Source of the DNA: Rhabdophis nuchalis
Taxonomy: Eukaryota > Chordata > Lepidosauria > Squamata > Natricidae
Assembly (NCBI GenBank): GCA_039707465.1
Contig: CM077643.1
Span: 68,805,105-68,869,104 of the forward strand
Length of the DNA: 64,000 bases
Reading direction: 5' to 3'
Shown here piece after piece: positions 1-11,929 of the stretch. The position numbers were made by a program, and so were the translations under genes. The first letter of the stretch is position 1. Every line of letters begins with the position of its first letter. The notes beneath the pieces are model-generated. The model was not told where the DNA came from. It ran no database searches and saw nothing but the letters and a program-made list of their open reading frames with translations.

Positions 1-1543
1 ATTTTCTTTTCAAAAATGAATGAAAATTTCTAATTGTAATCCTACTTTGTATTCATTTTCCCAGATCAAAGTTTAGGCTAAAAAGCTTCTGGGCTACAAT
101 TCTGAAGAAAATTAAACATATATAAATCCTTATTGAAATAAATGAAATATATTCGTTTCAACTACTTTTACTCACATTTTAAAGACAACCAAATAAACCA
201 AGTAGATAATTTATAGATAACCTATCTATAAACATATACATTAATACATTCTCAAATTACAAAAATAGAATAGATAAGTGAATTATTATATATTATTACA
301 ATGATACTGTTGGAGGAGACATATATTAGCTTGTCTTAATGTATACCTTGTTAACAAGAAGTTAATAAGTACAGGGAGAAGGAGGAGGAGGAGAAAGAGA
401 ATGAGTTTTTACTGTTTTACCTACAGCAAGTCATTGACTGTTAGGATTTTAAATAATTTTAAATGCTATAGTATCAATATAAAGATATGTTCTTCACTGC
501 TCAAATGATTGATCTGAAATGATAGAATGTGTATAAAGGTTGCTTTTAGAACATAAGAAAGTAATTTTTTTTTAAAAAAACCCTTAAAACCTTTATCTTC
601 AGTTGAGGATATTTTCATGAAGTATAACCATTTGTTTCTCTTTGATTGTCGATTCACTATCAGAACAATTAGTTGTTCTCTGGTCCATCCTATGACTGAG
701 TCCAGATCATAGAACTACTCCAACAACTAATCATGAAAGAAGTCAAGATAAAAATCTGACAATGTCCCAATCATTAAGAAAGCAGAGTTCTTGTGATGTG
801 AACAGATTTTTTTTTTAATGTCTTTGGTGTGACAAAGCCAACCATTGGAGCAAACATTAAACTTGAGTTATAACCAGTTTGACCTTGGATTAGCTAATTA
901 CCTTTCAGACCTTCGGCCTTTCCACTTATAAGTTATGGCACTGTAACTGAGATGTCTAAACAGTCAAACAGAGAATAACATTTTGAAGTGGGTGAACTTG
1001 GTCCATTGAAAGATGGATGAACATGAGACCAAGGCATTTTGTGTGGTCTGAAATTAATGGAAAGAGTTTTCTTGGTTTTTCCCCATTAATCTTTAGGAAG
1101 ATCATCCATTGTATTGACATCTCGTAATGTCTCATGTGATATTGAAGGCAAACAAGGCTTGTGAAAAAAACCCTCTTTCGTCACTTCAGAAAGACTAATC
1201 AAAAAGGAGATATCTTCAAAAATCACATACAGATTCTTAACAGAACAAAGTTGCCATTTTCCTTTTTATCTTACTTTTATTACCTGATTGTTTTTCTTTT
1301 CATCAAAAGGGCCTTATCAATATAAAACAGGAAGACTGATACCATTTCTTTAGAACCAGCTAGATGAGTTAAATCAAGTGTGCCACATATTCATTTTGTG
1401 AATATTTTCAAGTGGTGAAAAAAAGTTCCAAACTAGGGGTTCAGTTCTAGGGACATGACATGCAGAGAACATGCAGTGATGTGGTGAAATTTATATGGGA
1501 TATAATATAAATGTATACTGAAAGAAATCAGAGAACCATATAC
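1..1543. other. AT-rich intergenic stretch, nothing recognised
   Basis: Low-GC sequence without a coding frame of family-like composition. A short purine tract of GGA repeats lies near 373-402. Short open frames here are low-complexity and have no start or splice context I would trust. Confidence 0.6.
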
Positions 1544-1550
1544 ATATATG

Positions 1551-1718
1551 CTGGAGATGTGTTTCTGCTGGTTCGTTCCAGATCAGGCAAACCAGTAGCA
1601 GCAGTGGTGGGAGGCTCCGCCCACCCACTCGGAAGTTTCTGCACATGCGAAGAAGCATTGTGTGAGTGTGCATGTGCCTGAACAAACCAGTAGTAAAATA
1701 AATTGAAACCCACCACTG
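1551..1718. mobile_element. Short non-autonomous hAT-type element, 'CAGNGGTGGGTT' family
   Basis: The right end reads GTTTCAATTT-like sequence closing in CCCACCACTG on the + strand, so its complement begins CAGTGGTGGGTTTCAA, the end shared by several elements in this window (near 14707, 29971, 47405, 53637). A 7-8 base direct repeat (atatatg) flanks it at 1544-1550 and 1719-1725, the size expected of hAT insertion. There is no coding capacity. The left end is more eroded than the right. Confidence 0.65.
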
Positions 1719-2285
1719 ATATATGCACGAAATTCTTTGTGATCTCCGATTATTTTCTTCACCAGCTAATAGTGTTCCCTTAGAAATTGGACGCACACTA
1801 ATGACTATATCAATTAAATATATTACTATTTAAATTATATACTGTATCTACCTTCTTACTTCCTATTTACCTACTAATATATCAAACCAATGGAAAATAT
1901 AGTAGATTATGGTTCATTACCTTCAATGAAAACATCATTCTCATCCTACAGTGATTTGTGCTTTCATAAGTGATGGTGCATTTTTTGTCTTATGGCTATT
2001 ATCTGTAGTAAACTGCTAGGACACCTTATTCAAGCCAACTCATTTGGTCACAGTGGTATGAGCTCAATCTCATAACAGCTTTCCTGGTTTGATCATCTAA
2101 CTGTACAACTTTACCTGGTCACATGATCCATTTTGTATGAGAAAGAATAGATAAGACTGCTTTATAAATGTCAAATAACTGAAAGGCAGAATATGTATAT
2201 AATATATAATCAGATTATTTTTTTAAAAAAATACAATTATGTTTTATTGAATTTATATTGTCAATATAATATATAATAGGAATAT

Positions 2286-2480
2286 TTGACCTAGTGGTGA
2301 AGATGTAGCTTCCCACTCAGAAGGCTGAGAGTTGAATCTTAGGTAGTGGCAGATATTTTACTCCTAGAGCTCAAAGAAAAAAAAATCTGCTGTGAACTCC
2401 ACATAGAGTTAGGACAAACATCCAGCCAGAAAACACTCAGCTCCATCCAATCTCCTGACTTTACCCCAAATCAAGGGATC
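2286..2480 (+). mobile_element. tRNA-like SINE
   Basis: The head resembles a Pol III promoter: an A-box-like CTAGTGGTGAAGATG near 2291 and a B-box-like GAGTTGAATCTT near 2330, about 35-40 bases apart as in tRNA-derived SINEs. The body then runs through a CTCCATCC...ACTTTACCCCAAATCAAGGG stretch. No clear tail or target duplication is visible. The SINE call rests on promoter spacing and could be wrong. Confidence 0.5.
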
Positions 2481-2559
2481 ATATAAAGGGTGAGAGAGAA
2501 AATAGGAATATTGAAACAAATCAAATTAACAAGGAATATCTAAGTATGCAAAGTATCCC

Positions 2560-3100
2560 AAGAATACACTAAGGCAGAATTTTGTCCACCTCAAGAATAA
2601 AACATCCAGATACAAACTGATCAATGTGTTATATGCAGTGCAATGCAGTGAGACATACACAGGTCTGTACATTGGGGAAACAACCACTTTATAAACTTAT
2701 TGCACAACAGAGGAGAACAAAATCAAATGAAGACTGATGGTTTGGAAGAGGGGTCAAAGAAGCCATCTATGTAAAAATTGAACAGTTCTCTATCAACAGA
2801 GGAGGGGGGATATGACATCATCTATCTCTAGTCTACAACACAGTCATTTCAGCAGTTCCAGGAAGGCTCCACAATCATTTGCAACACTCTGGTGACCATG
2901 AGGCACAGATAAAACTCCAAGTGGTCCCAACAATTCTCTAACAGCATGCAAATGACCAGCTGTCTGCAAGGAAAATAAATCCTTCCATTCCCCACCATTC
3001 AGTCAGAACTGAAGAAGCTTCTTGGATGAGAAGCAAAAAGTCTTCAAGGAAAAACAAGAAAGTCCAGTTGCCACTTGAAAAAAGCACCTTTGGGAAAACA
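2560..3100 (+). mobile_element. Penelope-like element, degenerate GIY-YIG part and 3' region
   Basis: The + strand translates in broken frames to VLYAVQCSE...LYIGETT, then WFGRGVKEAIYVKIEQFSINRGGG, the pattern of the GIY-YIG endonuclease C-terminus of vertebrate Penelope-like elements. Downstream, near 3005-3075, is the conserved stretch beginning CAGAACTGAAGAAGCTTC that typically follows the stop of such elements. Several stops and frameshifts make it dead. It differs in sequence from the Penelope-like fragments at 23223-26440, so two lineages are represented. Confidence 0.72.
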
Positions 3101-3322
3101 ATAATGTGGATGACTGAGAATCTCCATAGACAAATTAACATACTTAAACTGGAATAAGTTTCCTTTAAAAAAAAAAAAGCAAATACTGTATAAAAATAGT
3201 TTCAGTCTTAGAGCATTTGTAAATGATAAATCACTATGCAAATTGATTTTCAAGCAAAATGTCACAAAAGGCTTATGACTGCCAAAGTAGAAAATAAGAT
3301 TACACACAGACCCATAGAGAAA

Positions 3323-3472
3323 GACACACACACACACAAACACATACACACACATACACACACACACACATGCACACACACACACACGGAGAAGGGAGAG
3401 GGAGGAGGGAGAGAGAGAGAAGGAAAGGGAGAGGAAGTAAGGGAGAGGGAGAGAGAGAGAGAGAGAGAGAGA
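3323..3472. repeat. (CA)n followed by (GA)n microsatellite
   Basis: An imperfect CA array to about 3387 changes to a GA/GGA purine array. Long apparent frames through it are simple-sequence translation only. Confidence 0.95.
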
Positions 3473-3474
3473 AG

Positions 3475-5586
3475 CAAACTATGCTTCTCTTTTCCTTTCA
3501 GTGTTCTTTCCAATTTTGCATAAAGCTGAAGGATAAAGGAAAAAGAAAAATCTCTCTCTTTTATTGAAAATGTAGTCCATATCTATTTTCTTTTTCCTAG
3601 ACAGCAAGCTTATTAAATCTATGATGATGGAAAGATGGAGGGGTTTCACAGAAAATATTAAGAGGGATTGAATATGATTTACACTTCTTTGGAAATGCTT
3701 TTTCAAAACACATTCATTATGTTTGGATCGGATCAAGTGTCCAGGGCTGATTTTGATTTTTGTTTTATGTTGCCTGGTGCTTAATCTTTTAAATTATTGG
3801 CAGAGTAGCTACATTTTAAAAATGCCTGGCAGGGATGGGAGTGGTAGAATTTTATTCATCCTAGAAGTAAATAGCCCTTCAAAACAGCAAATTGAGGGAC
3901 CATACAACCTTAGACGAATAGAACCTTACTTTCAAGATGAAACATGGTTTGAAACAATATGATACCTTAACTGCTTTAAGAATGGTATGCTAATTTCTTT
4001 TACAGTTTTGAACAAGCTAAAGCACCAGTTTCATTTGAAAACTTACTTGTTTTAGAATAGATTTTCAATGAGTTAAAATAACATGTTCCATATATTAGTA
4101 AATGTAGATTACCCTTGATCTACCTTTCTTTCTGCTTTTTAAAAATTACTTTCAGCTAATAAATACATCAAAATGAAAAGCATTTGATTGTGTGCCTTCA
4201 AGTTTCAAAAGACATGTTTGATACATGATGTTTTATATTATACATGTGATTTTATGCATTTGTTCTTTTTATATTGCTTTTTAATTATTCTTGATTACCC
4301 CGAGATGGGCAGCCATATAAATTAAAGAAATAATACTGTAATAAATAAAGAAATACAAGAAAAGAAGGTGAATTTGCATTGGTCCACAATAAAATTGGCA
4401 TCTATGTCCATTGTTCTGCTCCATTATCAATGTCAGAAGCAGTTTAATTTGGGAGAGAGAGTGAGACATATGATGCCTGGAAGTGAAGGATGAACAAGTG
4501 ATTACTCCGATATGGATTTTTGAAATGTAGATTTAGTGTTTCAGAAGGTAATACAATATGTCAGGATTAATCTGGTGCCTTTCCCCAGAGATGATAGAAT
4601 CTCATAGCATCCATAGCCAAAAGAAGATACAGGACAAATGGAAAGAGCGAATGTTGTCTTCTTATGTCTCTTCAGAGAAGTGAAGCAATGTTGATATGGC
4701 AAGAAGCTTCATTGTAGATTTTGGCTTTCGTTCTCAAACATTACTAACCCCGCTTGTTCTTTTTTAAAGTGCTATTGAATTTCATGCTGTTGGCAAGCAG
4801 TTCCACTCTGCTTTTTATGCACATCGCTTGGTTCACACCAGTCACGTCTTTCTAGCCATTGCTATTCCCTCCCTTGTTCACAGTCATGTCACATTGACTC
4901 CAGCTCATGTCAGTAAACTCCTGAGCACAGCATGCAGGATCATAGGGGGTGAATTAAAATAAAGGTTAATGTCATTTATAATGGCTGGCTGGTACTTTAA
5001 AAAGACCAAGGAGGGGAAGATAGCTTCTGAAGTTTGATATATTTATTACACAACATATCATCAGAGAGAAGTCCCTACCACAGCTGTCAAAGTTGTCATC
5101 TAGAGAAGTGGGATTAAAAGTGGCTCAAACTACAGATGTAGCCAGCAGGGCAGTAACTCACTTCCTGGCTCAAGCTGACATGATCAGAGGAGGAAGAAGT
5201 GTTCAATATACATTTACTCTAAAATATGGAATTTCATATCCAGCAGAATCTCCAAAGTTCTAACTTGAAATAAGTATATGTTTAGAAGTCAGCTAATAGA
5301 AAGGAAACATGTGGGAAACCTTGCATTTTAATTTTCTGCTTCTTCATTAATTCATTCATTGCACTACAGCTGATCCAATACATGGTCAATACAGCACAGT
5401 TCATTTTCATCCATAAAATCCTTCCTGCATGGTTATTTGAGGGACTGCCCACCTCCAGTGGTTTCTGCCCATCCTCTGGGAGTGATCCAGACTGTTCTAT
5501 TAAACAATATTACCTGCCACAATTATACCTCTTGCAGCTCATGATGCTTGGAACAGCTTCACCCCAAGATTGACATGGCTCCCACC
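3475..5586. other. Intergenic, nothing recognised
   Basis: No frame with family-like composition, no repeat ends and no RNA gene seen. A short stretch near 4296-4345 resembles a degraded minus-strand LINE 3' end (CAGCCATATAAATTAA). Confidence 0.5.
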
Positions 5587-5630
5587 CAGAGGTGAGTTCC
5601 GGCAGTCACTACTGTGGGTTCACTCTTGGG

Positions 5631-6005
5631 CAGTGATGGCTAACCTTTTTTGGCTCGCATGCCAAAAGTGGGGAGAGCACAGGGGGGTCATGCATGGATG
5701 TGTGCCGCACCCATAATGCTATGTGCATGACCCCCTGCTTTTGGTGAGCTTTTTTCGCTCTCCCCATGCTCCAGAGGCTTTCTAGGAGCCCAGGCAGGGT
5801 GGAAACAGCCTCCCCCCCACCTCCAGAGACTTCAGGAGCTTTCCTGGAGCCTCCAGAGAGCGAAAAACAGCCTCAAAAGAAGGCCTAAATCAGCTCGCCA
5901 GCACACACATGCGCGCTAGTGCTGACAGGGCAATGCCCTTGCGTGCCCTAAGAAAAGATTCCATGTGCCACTTGTGGTACCCGTGCCATAGGTTCGCCAT
6001 CACTG
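5631..6005. mobile_element. Inner hAT-type element, CAGTGATGGC ends
   Basis: The left end CAGTGATGGCTAACC and the right end GGTTCGCCATCACTG are inverted repeats. The 8-base duplication ctcttggg is perfect at 5623-5630 and 6006-6013. The interior has no transposase. It is inserted into the outer element at 5587-8201, so it is younger than that element. Confidence 0.9.
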
Positions 6006-6048
6006 CTCTTGGGCGTGGCGTGCACAGTACAATAAAAATTGCTCTGCG

Positions 6049-8023
6049 TGACTTCTGGTTCCGGCTCCAGCGGCGACGGGCGAGCCTAGCGCTCGCTCGC
6101 CGTTTTGTTGCTTTTTCTGCCCCCCCACGGGGGCGAGACGCCCCTTTTTTGGGGGTCTCCCGTAAAGCCGGCTTGCCTGGGACGCTCCCCCCCACGGCGG
6201 TGGGGGAAGCGACCCTTGTCTTCGGCTTAGGTGAAGGAGAACATGCTGCGGGGGGTTTTCCCTTCGCCAAAGGCAGACGGCGCCATTCGCGATCATGGAG
6301 AGAGTTGATCGAATGAGTCGGAAGGCTTCTCGGGGCTTCAGCTGCGAGGGGGAGAGTGAGTGATTTAAAACTTTTTTTTCTGCTGTCAGCCGGGCTGAAA
6401 GGACTGGGAGGGGGGTGTTTGTTTGTAAAAAACGCCCCTCGGACTCAAGCGGCACTTGAAAATGGCTCCTCGCGGCGAGGAAGCGGAAATCTTTAATCCT
6501 GACTGTTTGCAGCAAGGGAAAGTGATCTGCGGTTTGCTTGCAACAATGTCTCTAGGTCTGGCTGAAACAATTTATTTTACTACTCTCTCCTTCGGGCTTT
6601 GAGCTGGGCGGTGGAAGATGGCTTCTCTTTGTTCCTGACTGACTATTTCACTTATGGAAAATTCCCAGCATCTCTTTGCAATTTGGACTTCCTCTGGTTA
6701 TTAATGAAGAATTTTTTCTTTTTGGATTTGTGATTTCTTTTCTGGAGTACCTTCGCTATTATACTTATTGAGTTGGAAAATTGTTTCTCTCTTGGTTCTT
6801 GAACTTTGCAACTTTACAACCCTGAACGGAACTTTTGGCTCCTGATCTGCCTCATCAGCCTTAACCAGAAAACGCCATTTTAGTGGCATTGATTTTAACA
6901 GCTAATCATGGCACAAGAAACAGCACTGGCAAGCTTAGAACAAAGGATGGCTTCTCTTGAATCTGTTATACAAACTTTGGTACAAGAAATTAAGGCCCAG
7001 AGGGCAGAAAATATTAACTTTAAGAAGGAGTTATTGGACACACGGAAACAAGTGCTGGAAAACACACAGAAGAATGAAGAATTGGAAGGGGGCTGATGGG
7101 GGCTAAGGGAGAGATTAAAAATGTTACTAACGATGTTGTGGAAATAAATGGGCATGTGTCTAGGATTGATATGGAAAGAATGACATATTTTTTGAGATTT
7201 CAGAATGTTTTTGAGGAACCTGGTGAATGCCTCCCTGATCTCATGAGCACAATTATAGCAGACTATTTACATAAACCTAAGGATGAGATCAGGGGGGACA
7301 TTGACCTAGCCTACAGAATAAACTCAGCATATGCCAGGATAAATGAAGTACCTAGAGAGATACATGTGAAATTTGTTAGAAGGTCAACCAGAGAGGAAAT
7401 CCTGAAAGTGCAGAGAGGAAGTCCGTTAATTTACCAACAAAAAGAGGTTCCTATCTTGAAGCAGATCCCAAGAAAGATTAGAGATGCAAGAAGGAAATTT
7501 TCCTTCTTGTCTAAAACATTGTTTGATCACGGGATTTGGTTCATGTGGGTGACACCCGAAGGGATGCTGGTGTTCTGGGAAGGAGGAAGAGTGAGGATTA
7601 AAACAGTTGCCGAGGCGGAAGCCTTTTTCAAAAAACACTCCTCTGTCCTGGGGGAAGATTCAGGGGGGACAGGGGGGGCCACGGCCCCGCCCGCTGGGGG
7701 CCTGGAGGAAGAGGTTGAAGACACAATTGCCAAGAGACTTAGATCTAAAAAATAACTTTGCCTTGATTTTTCTGAATAATATTGCATAATATCTGTATTT
7801 GGATTTTTGTAAATGACTGACAGCATAGAACTGAGAACTTAGGTATATGTACTTGCTTTCACTTTGTAGTGTTATGGAAAATGTTTTTTTATTGTTATCA
7901 ATGTATTTTGAAGTCCCGGAAGGGCCGACGACTTTGACGTGAATGCTCTCAAAATTTCTTTGTATCCCTTACCCATCCTATGGAAAAATGTAAAACCAAT
8001 AAAACCTTTTCAATATAAAAAAA
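6049..8023 (+). mobile_element. ORF1-only L1-type retrotransposon (half-LINE), copy 1
   Basis: A 15-base duplication (aaaaattgctctgcg) flanks the element perfectly at 6034-6048 and 8024-8038. The element opens with a GC-rich leader of about 860 bases containing many CpGs, carries an L1 ORF1-like frame (6908-7755), then about 260 bases of 3' UTR with AATAAA near 7999 and a poly(A) tail. There is no room for an endonuclease/RT ORF2 (normally over 3.5 kb) and no trace of one. This is the layout known for mammalian HAL1 elements. It would depend on L1 machinery in trans. The second copy at 18164-18952 shows the same ORF1-to-tail junction. Confidence 0.85.
6908..7755 (+). pseudogene. L1 ORF1p-like RNA-binding protein, frame broken at 7090-7096
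   Basis: Two frames together make one L1 ORF1-like protein. The first (6908-7096, 62 codons and a stop) is a coiled coil with heptads such as LEQRMASLESVIQTLVQEI. The second (7096-7755, 219 aa) has an RRM-like segment (YFLRFQNV, residues about 31-38), then a C-terminal domain with REIHVKFVRRSTREEILK, and a glycine/alanine-rich basic tail ending KRLRSKK. ORF1 proteins trimerise through the coil and bind the element's RNA; that function is known for the family and inferred here. The frames meet as TGATG in a G-rich run: the stop of the first overlaps the ATG of the second. An indel is the simplest reading; stop-restart translation cannot be excluded. Ancestrally this should be a single ORF. Confidence 0.85.
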
Positions 8024-8209
8024 AAAAATTGCTCTGCGCATATGCAGACGCCAAAAACAAGATGGTGCCGCCTACGGCACTGCCCAGAGAACCAGTTTGG
8101 AGGCATGGCAGACCTGGGTCGCTGTTAGTTCCAGTGACCCAGGCTGCCAAACCACTACTGGTTCAGCCAAACTGCTATGAACTGGTAGGAACCCATCGCT
8201 GCTCCCACC

Positions 8210-9359
8210 CTACAATGTTCTGCAAAATGTTTATTTTTTTTCAAAATATGGCTCTGCTCCCAAGCCTAGTTGTTTGTTCAATAGCACTTTTTTTTTTCAT
8301 CTTGAATTTTTAATCTTTAATCTTTTAATTACACATTTCTTGTTTCAGACTGCATTTGTTCTATGGGAACCACTAAGTCATTTTGGTTATGGTAGCATAG
8401 AAATATGTTTCATAAATAAATGCATGAATAAACCACCCAGTCACTTGGGCAGTCTTCTAAATCTCCTCAAATAAATAAATTTACTTTACAATTCAATTGA
8501 GAATACTCTCAAAGAAGCTTGCTTGAGATTATGAATAACAAAGTGTGCAACATTTAATGTTTATGTTATGCAATCACACCATGGATTCACCACTAAAATT
8601 AACAACAGGATAGAATGAGGGAAGCAGCATGGACCCAAACATTACAGAGCTCTCTATGCCTTTATCTTACTAGAATTAAGCCACGGGTCTGGTTCTAGCT
8701 GTCAGGATATATAATTTCAGAATATTTCGCCTTACAAGTCAGGGATGAAAGTCTATAAAAGTTGAAATTTTGGATTAGAGGGCAAATTTAAAGCTCTGCT
8801 CAGCAAGGCCTGTTCATACATCTGAATTCCTTTGCACTTGTGTCTTTGATATGATTCTGAAGATAAAATTGTGCTAATCTGTATGTGACAACTGTTTGTT
8901 CAATTTGCAGCTCCTTTGAAGCATGGAGAAATATAAAAGACCATTTCAAAATATTTTTATTTCAAAGGAAAGCCCGCATAATACACCTTAGCATTCTGTA
9001 ATTGTATCGCTCATAAACTGTAAAATAAATTCATAAATAGGTCAAACACTGCCATCAGATAGATATTAATAGCACATTAAACAATATGATCCAAGTAACA
9101 AACAACACATTTTACTAAGCTGATTATCTACACTGGAAGCTGCACATGTGGATTCCAGCATGGTCAAGTTTCTGCTATTATCTAAAAGGCACCCCAGAAG
9201 TCATCAGGGATTTGAAAAATCCTTTCAGTTAAAAATTAAAATAGGACAAACAATAACAAAAAACTTATATAAAGAAATATTATAATAATATTTATAATAA
9301 TATTATAAAAGATATATTAAAATGCATTGCCCATTAAAATAATGGGAGATCCAAACAAT
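8210..9359. other. Intergenic, nothing recognised
   Basis: AT-rich, without repeat ends, SINE promoter boxes or credible coding frames. Confidence 0.5.
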
Positions 9360-9361
9360 TA

Positions 9362-10115
9362 CCGTATTTTTGGAGTATAAGATGCACCTTTTTTACTCTA
9401 AAAAGAGGCTGAAAATCTGGGTGCATCTTATATATCGAATACAGCATTTTTTGCCTCCTGAAACCCCACCCCCTTCACCAAAATGGCCATGTGTATACCC
9501 TTATGGAGGCTTCCAGAGAGCTCCTGGGGGCTGGGGAGGGCAGAAATGAGCAAAAAACAGGGCATTTTTGCCCCCCAGCCCACAGCAGCACTTTATAAGC
9601 CTCCATAATGCATGCAATTTTTTTGACCAAAAAATAGCCCGTTTTCACAATAAATGTGCCGGGGGGTTGCTTATTTCACCCTCCCTCCAAGGAGAACTCT
9701 GCAAGCCCCCCCCCCCCAAGGCTCTTCATGCCTTTTATTTGAAAAAAAATGGCCCATTTTCACAAAAAAGGGGTATTTTTCCTTGTTTTGCCCCCCCCAC
9801 CCCCAGGAATACTCTGCAAGCCCCCCCCCAAGGCTCTTCATGCCTTTTATTTGAAAAAAAATGGGCCCATTTTCGCAAAAAATGGGCCATTTGGGGGAGG
9901 TTTGCAAAGTGCAAAAAGGGTTTTTTTCCCTTTTGGAAAGCTGTTTTGTTAGAGTGTTGGATGAGAATTACATTGGTCAGGTACTGTGCCTGCAGAAACA
10001 AAGATTTGTTCCAAAGGTGGTCAGTGATTTCCTTCTCCAGCACATGGGTAAATACACTTGGAAACATCTACCTACCTACCTACCTACTCTCTCTACCTAC
10101 CTACCTATCTACTGT

Positions 10116-10201
<86 letters not shown>

Positions 10202-10290
10202 CCTATCTATCTACACTCTCTCTTAAATTGCCTCTTCAAAACCTGGGTGCGTCTTATACTCCGGTGCATCTTATACTCCTAAAAATACGG
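9362..10290. mobile_element. TA-flanked inverted-repeat element (CCGTATTTTT family), copy 1
   Basis: The ends are inverted repeats: CCGTATTTTTGGAGTATAAG on the left, and on the right the complement of CCGTATTTTTAGGAGTATAAG. A TA dinucleotide flanks both ends (9360-9361 and 10291-10292), as for Tc1/mariner-type insertion. The interior has no transposase. It contains a roughly 115-base tandem unit starting at about 9696 and 9811, a CTAC array and an 80-base TC array. Copies at 17467-19004 and 27732-28683 share the ends and the TTCCTTCTCCAG...ATGG block. Confidence 0.82.
10117..10196. repeat. (TC)n microsatellite inside the CCGTATTTTT element
   Basis: About 40 uninterrupted TC units preceded by a CTAC array (10066-10108), all inside the transposon-like element. 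Confidence 0.97.
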
Positions 10291-10292
10291 TA

Positions 10293-11029
10293 TTTCAAGG
10301 GCTCCTAGTATTTTTCTCTCTGTACTTGTGTGTAAGAAAGCAAGAGAGTGAAAAGCTCACACTTCAAAAAGAATCACAAAAGAAACACCGTTTACCAAAT
10401 TGCAGGTGAAAGACTAAGTTTAAATAAGATTGCATGAGGGGGGCTTCTTAAGGATCCCCCTTTCCTGTAATGTTATTTTGCACATGAAGCAAAAATTGAG
10501 ATGAGCAGATAATTGATGTCATTATTAAAAACAATTAGCGTGCTTATATTTCTATGCGCTGTATGTGCACAGGTAGGATAGTTGCTGTTCTACAGCATTT
10601 ACCAGCCACTCATTTATTTTAAATACAACAGGTTGTGAAACTAACTAAACATTGAATTAAAGCTAAATAAATCTGTGGGTGGCTTTCAAGTGAAGATTTG
10701 AGGCTCAAAGGGAGTACTTCACTTCAATCAGCCTTAAAATAATCTTCCCAGGATGCTGTTCCCTACTGTAGCATCAGGATACCTGATACTTCCAGCTGCA
10801 CTGCATTAAATGCAACTGTTTCAGAGCCCTTCCAACACCTTTCCAACGAAGTGAAATGGCCAATCAAATGAAGCAGCCTCTTTGGATGATTTGTCTGGAA
10901 GCAGTTTTATTTCTCCATTCAACTGAAGGTGGCTTTACAATGAAAAGAGATATCGCTTCACTCAGGCCAGTTAGAGATCAACAGCTTTCAATGTAGGCAG
11001 CTCCAATCCATTTTGTACAAATTCACTCT
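10293..11029. other. Intergenic, nothing recognised
   Basis: No coding frame or element ends found. Confidence 0.5.
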
Positions 11030-11031
11030 AT

Positions 11032-11150
11032 TCAGTTTTAGTTTAGTTTAGTTTAGTTTATTGTTTTTTTTATACCGCCTTACTCCCAAAGGACTCAGGG
11101 CGGTGTACAGCCAAAATAAAAACAAATATATACAAGTTAAAAGAAAGCTT
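11032..11150 (-). mobile_element. L2-like LINE 3' end, TAAAC-repeat tail
   Basis: On the minus strand it reads GTACACCGCCCTGAGTCC...AAGGCGGTATAAA followed by four TAAAC units, the 3'-terminal hairpin region and tail typical of squamate L2-like elements. Only the last ~100 bases are present. Its pentamer tail differs from the AAT, AAAT and TTTGAAT tails of other copies in this window. Confidence 0.7.
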
Positions 11151-11384
11151 TTAAAAGACATAAGACATTCAGTTTTCACTGAATCAGTCTGGGGATCTTG
11201 AAAAGAAGTCTATTTAAAAATCATTGTTTATTTTTAAAAGGAACTTACCTTCTGGAGTCATTTTTATATGCAGTTAAACCAGATGTTTTTTTAACATTTT
11301 ATTTAAACTAACAATGATGTCTTAAAATTCTGCATTATCATCATCATCATCATCATCATCTTGGGGCAATACCACATTGTAGTC

Positions 11385-11526
11385 TAGATAGGGCTATCAA
11401 ACTCCTGGCCCATGGGCTGGATGCATCATGCGTTGGCCATGCCCATGCCTGGATTAGCCAAGGGGAACACAGTCTTGATATACCTCATGTGACACAGCTG
11501 TGATGATGTGAATTTGAAACCACTGG
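11385..11526. mobile_element. Degenerate hAT-type fragment, relative of the element at 57258
   Basis: The left part reads GGGCTATCAAACTCCTGGCCC and the right part GAATTTGAAACCACTGG, matching the two ends of the element at 57258-57616 (CAGGGGTGTCAAACTC and GAATTTGACACCACTG). No target duplication is evident. Confidence 0.5.
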
Positions 11527-11929
11527 TCTAAGTGACTTTTCTCCAGTGCTGCTCTTGGATGATTCTTACATCAACTGCAGAAATTCAGTTGCACATTGTA
11601 GTAGGTGGCCATGGGGCAAACTCTCTGCTTTTTGCCCTTCACATCAGGATAGAGAAAGGAAGCATCATGTCTGCCTCCTATGAAGACAAATATATCACTG
11701 CCTGCCATTTTCTTTCTAAAAGTGGTGTGCTAGAACAGACTTTGCACTGATCAGCTGCCCTGGAGCTATTGGGGTGGAATAGTGGTGGTAATAAAGCCAA
11801 CTCTGTGTATATGAGAATGATCTTGAGATGCAGAGCAAAGACATCTAACAAGGGAACAGTCAGATAATCCAAAATCCCTTATCCTCAGCTATCATCACCC
11901 ATATGAGAATAGATTAACACCAAGACTAA

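Larger units (their letters stand above)
5587..8201. mobile_element. Outer hAT-type element hosting two later insertions
   Basis: The left end is CAGAGGTGAGTTCC. The right end is GGAACCCATCGCTG, whose complement is CAGCGATGGGTTCC. The 8-base duplication ctcccacc is perfect at 5579-5586 and 8202-8209. The family is the same as the short elements at 29971 and 53637. Without its two insertions it would be only a few hundred bases, so it is non-autonomous. The TSD length and CAG...CTG ends are hAT hallmarks. Confidence 0.85.

Noticed and set aside
5890..6515. Long overlapping frames on both strands in a GC-rich block, suggesting a gene with a CpG island
   Set aside because: They fall across the end of a hAT element and the leader of the ORF1-only L1; the frames are by-products of GC richness.
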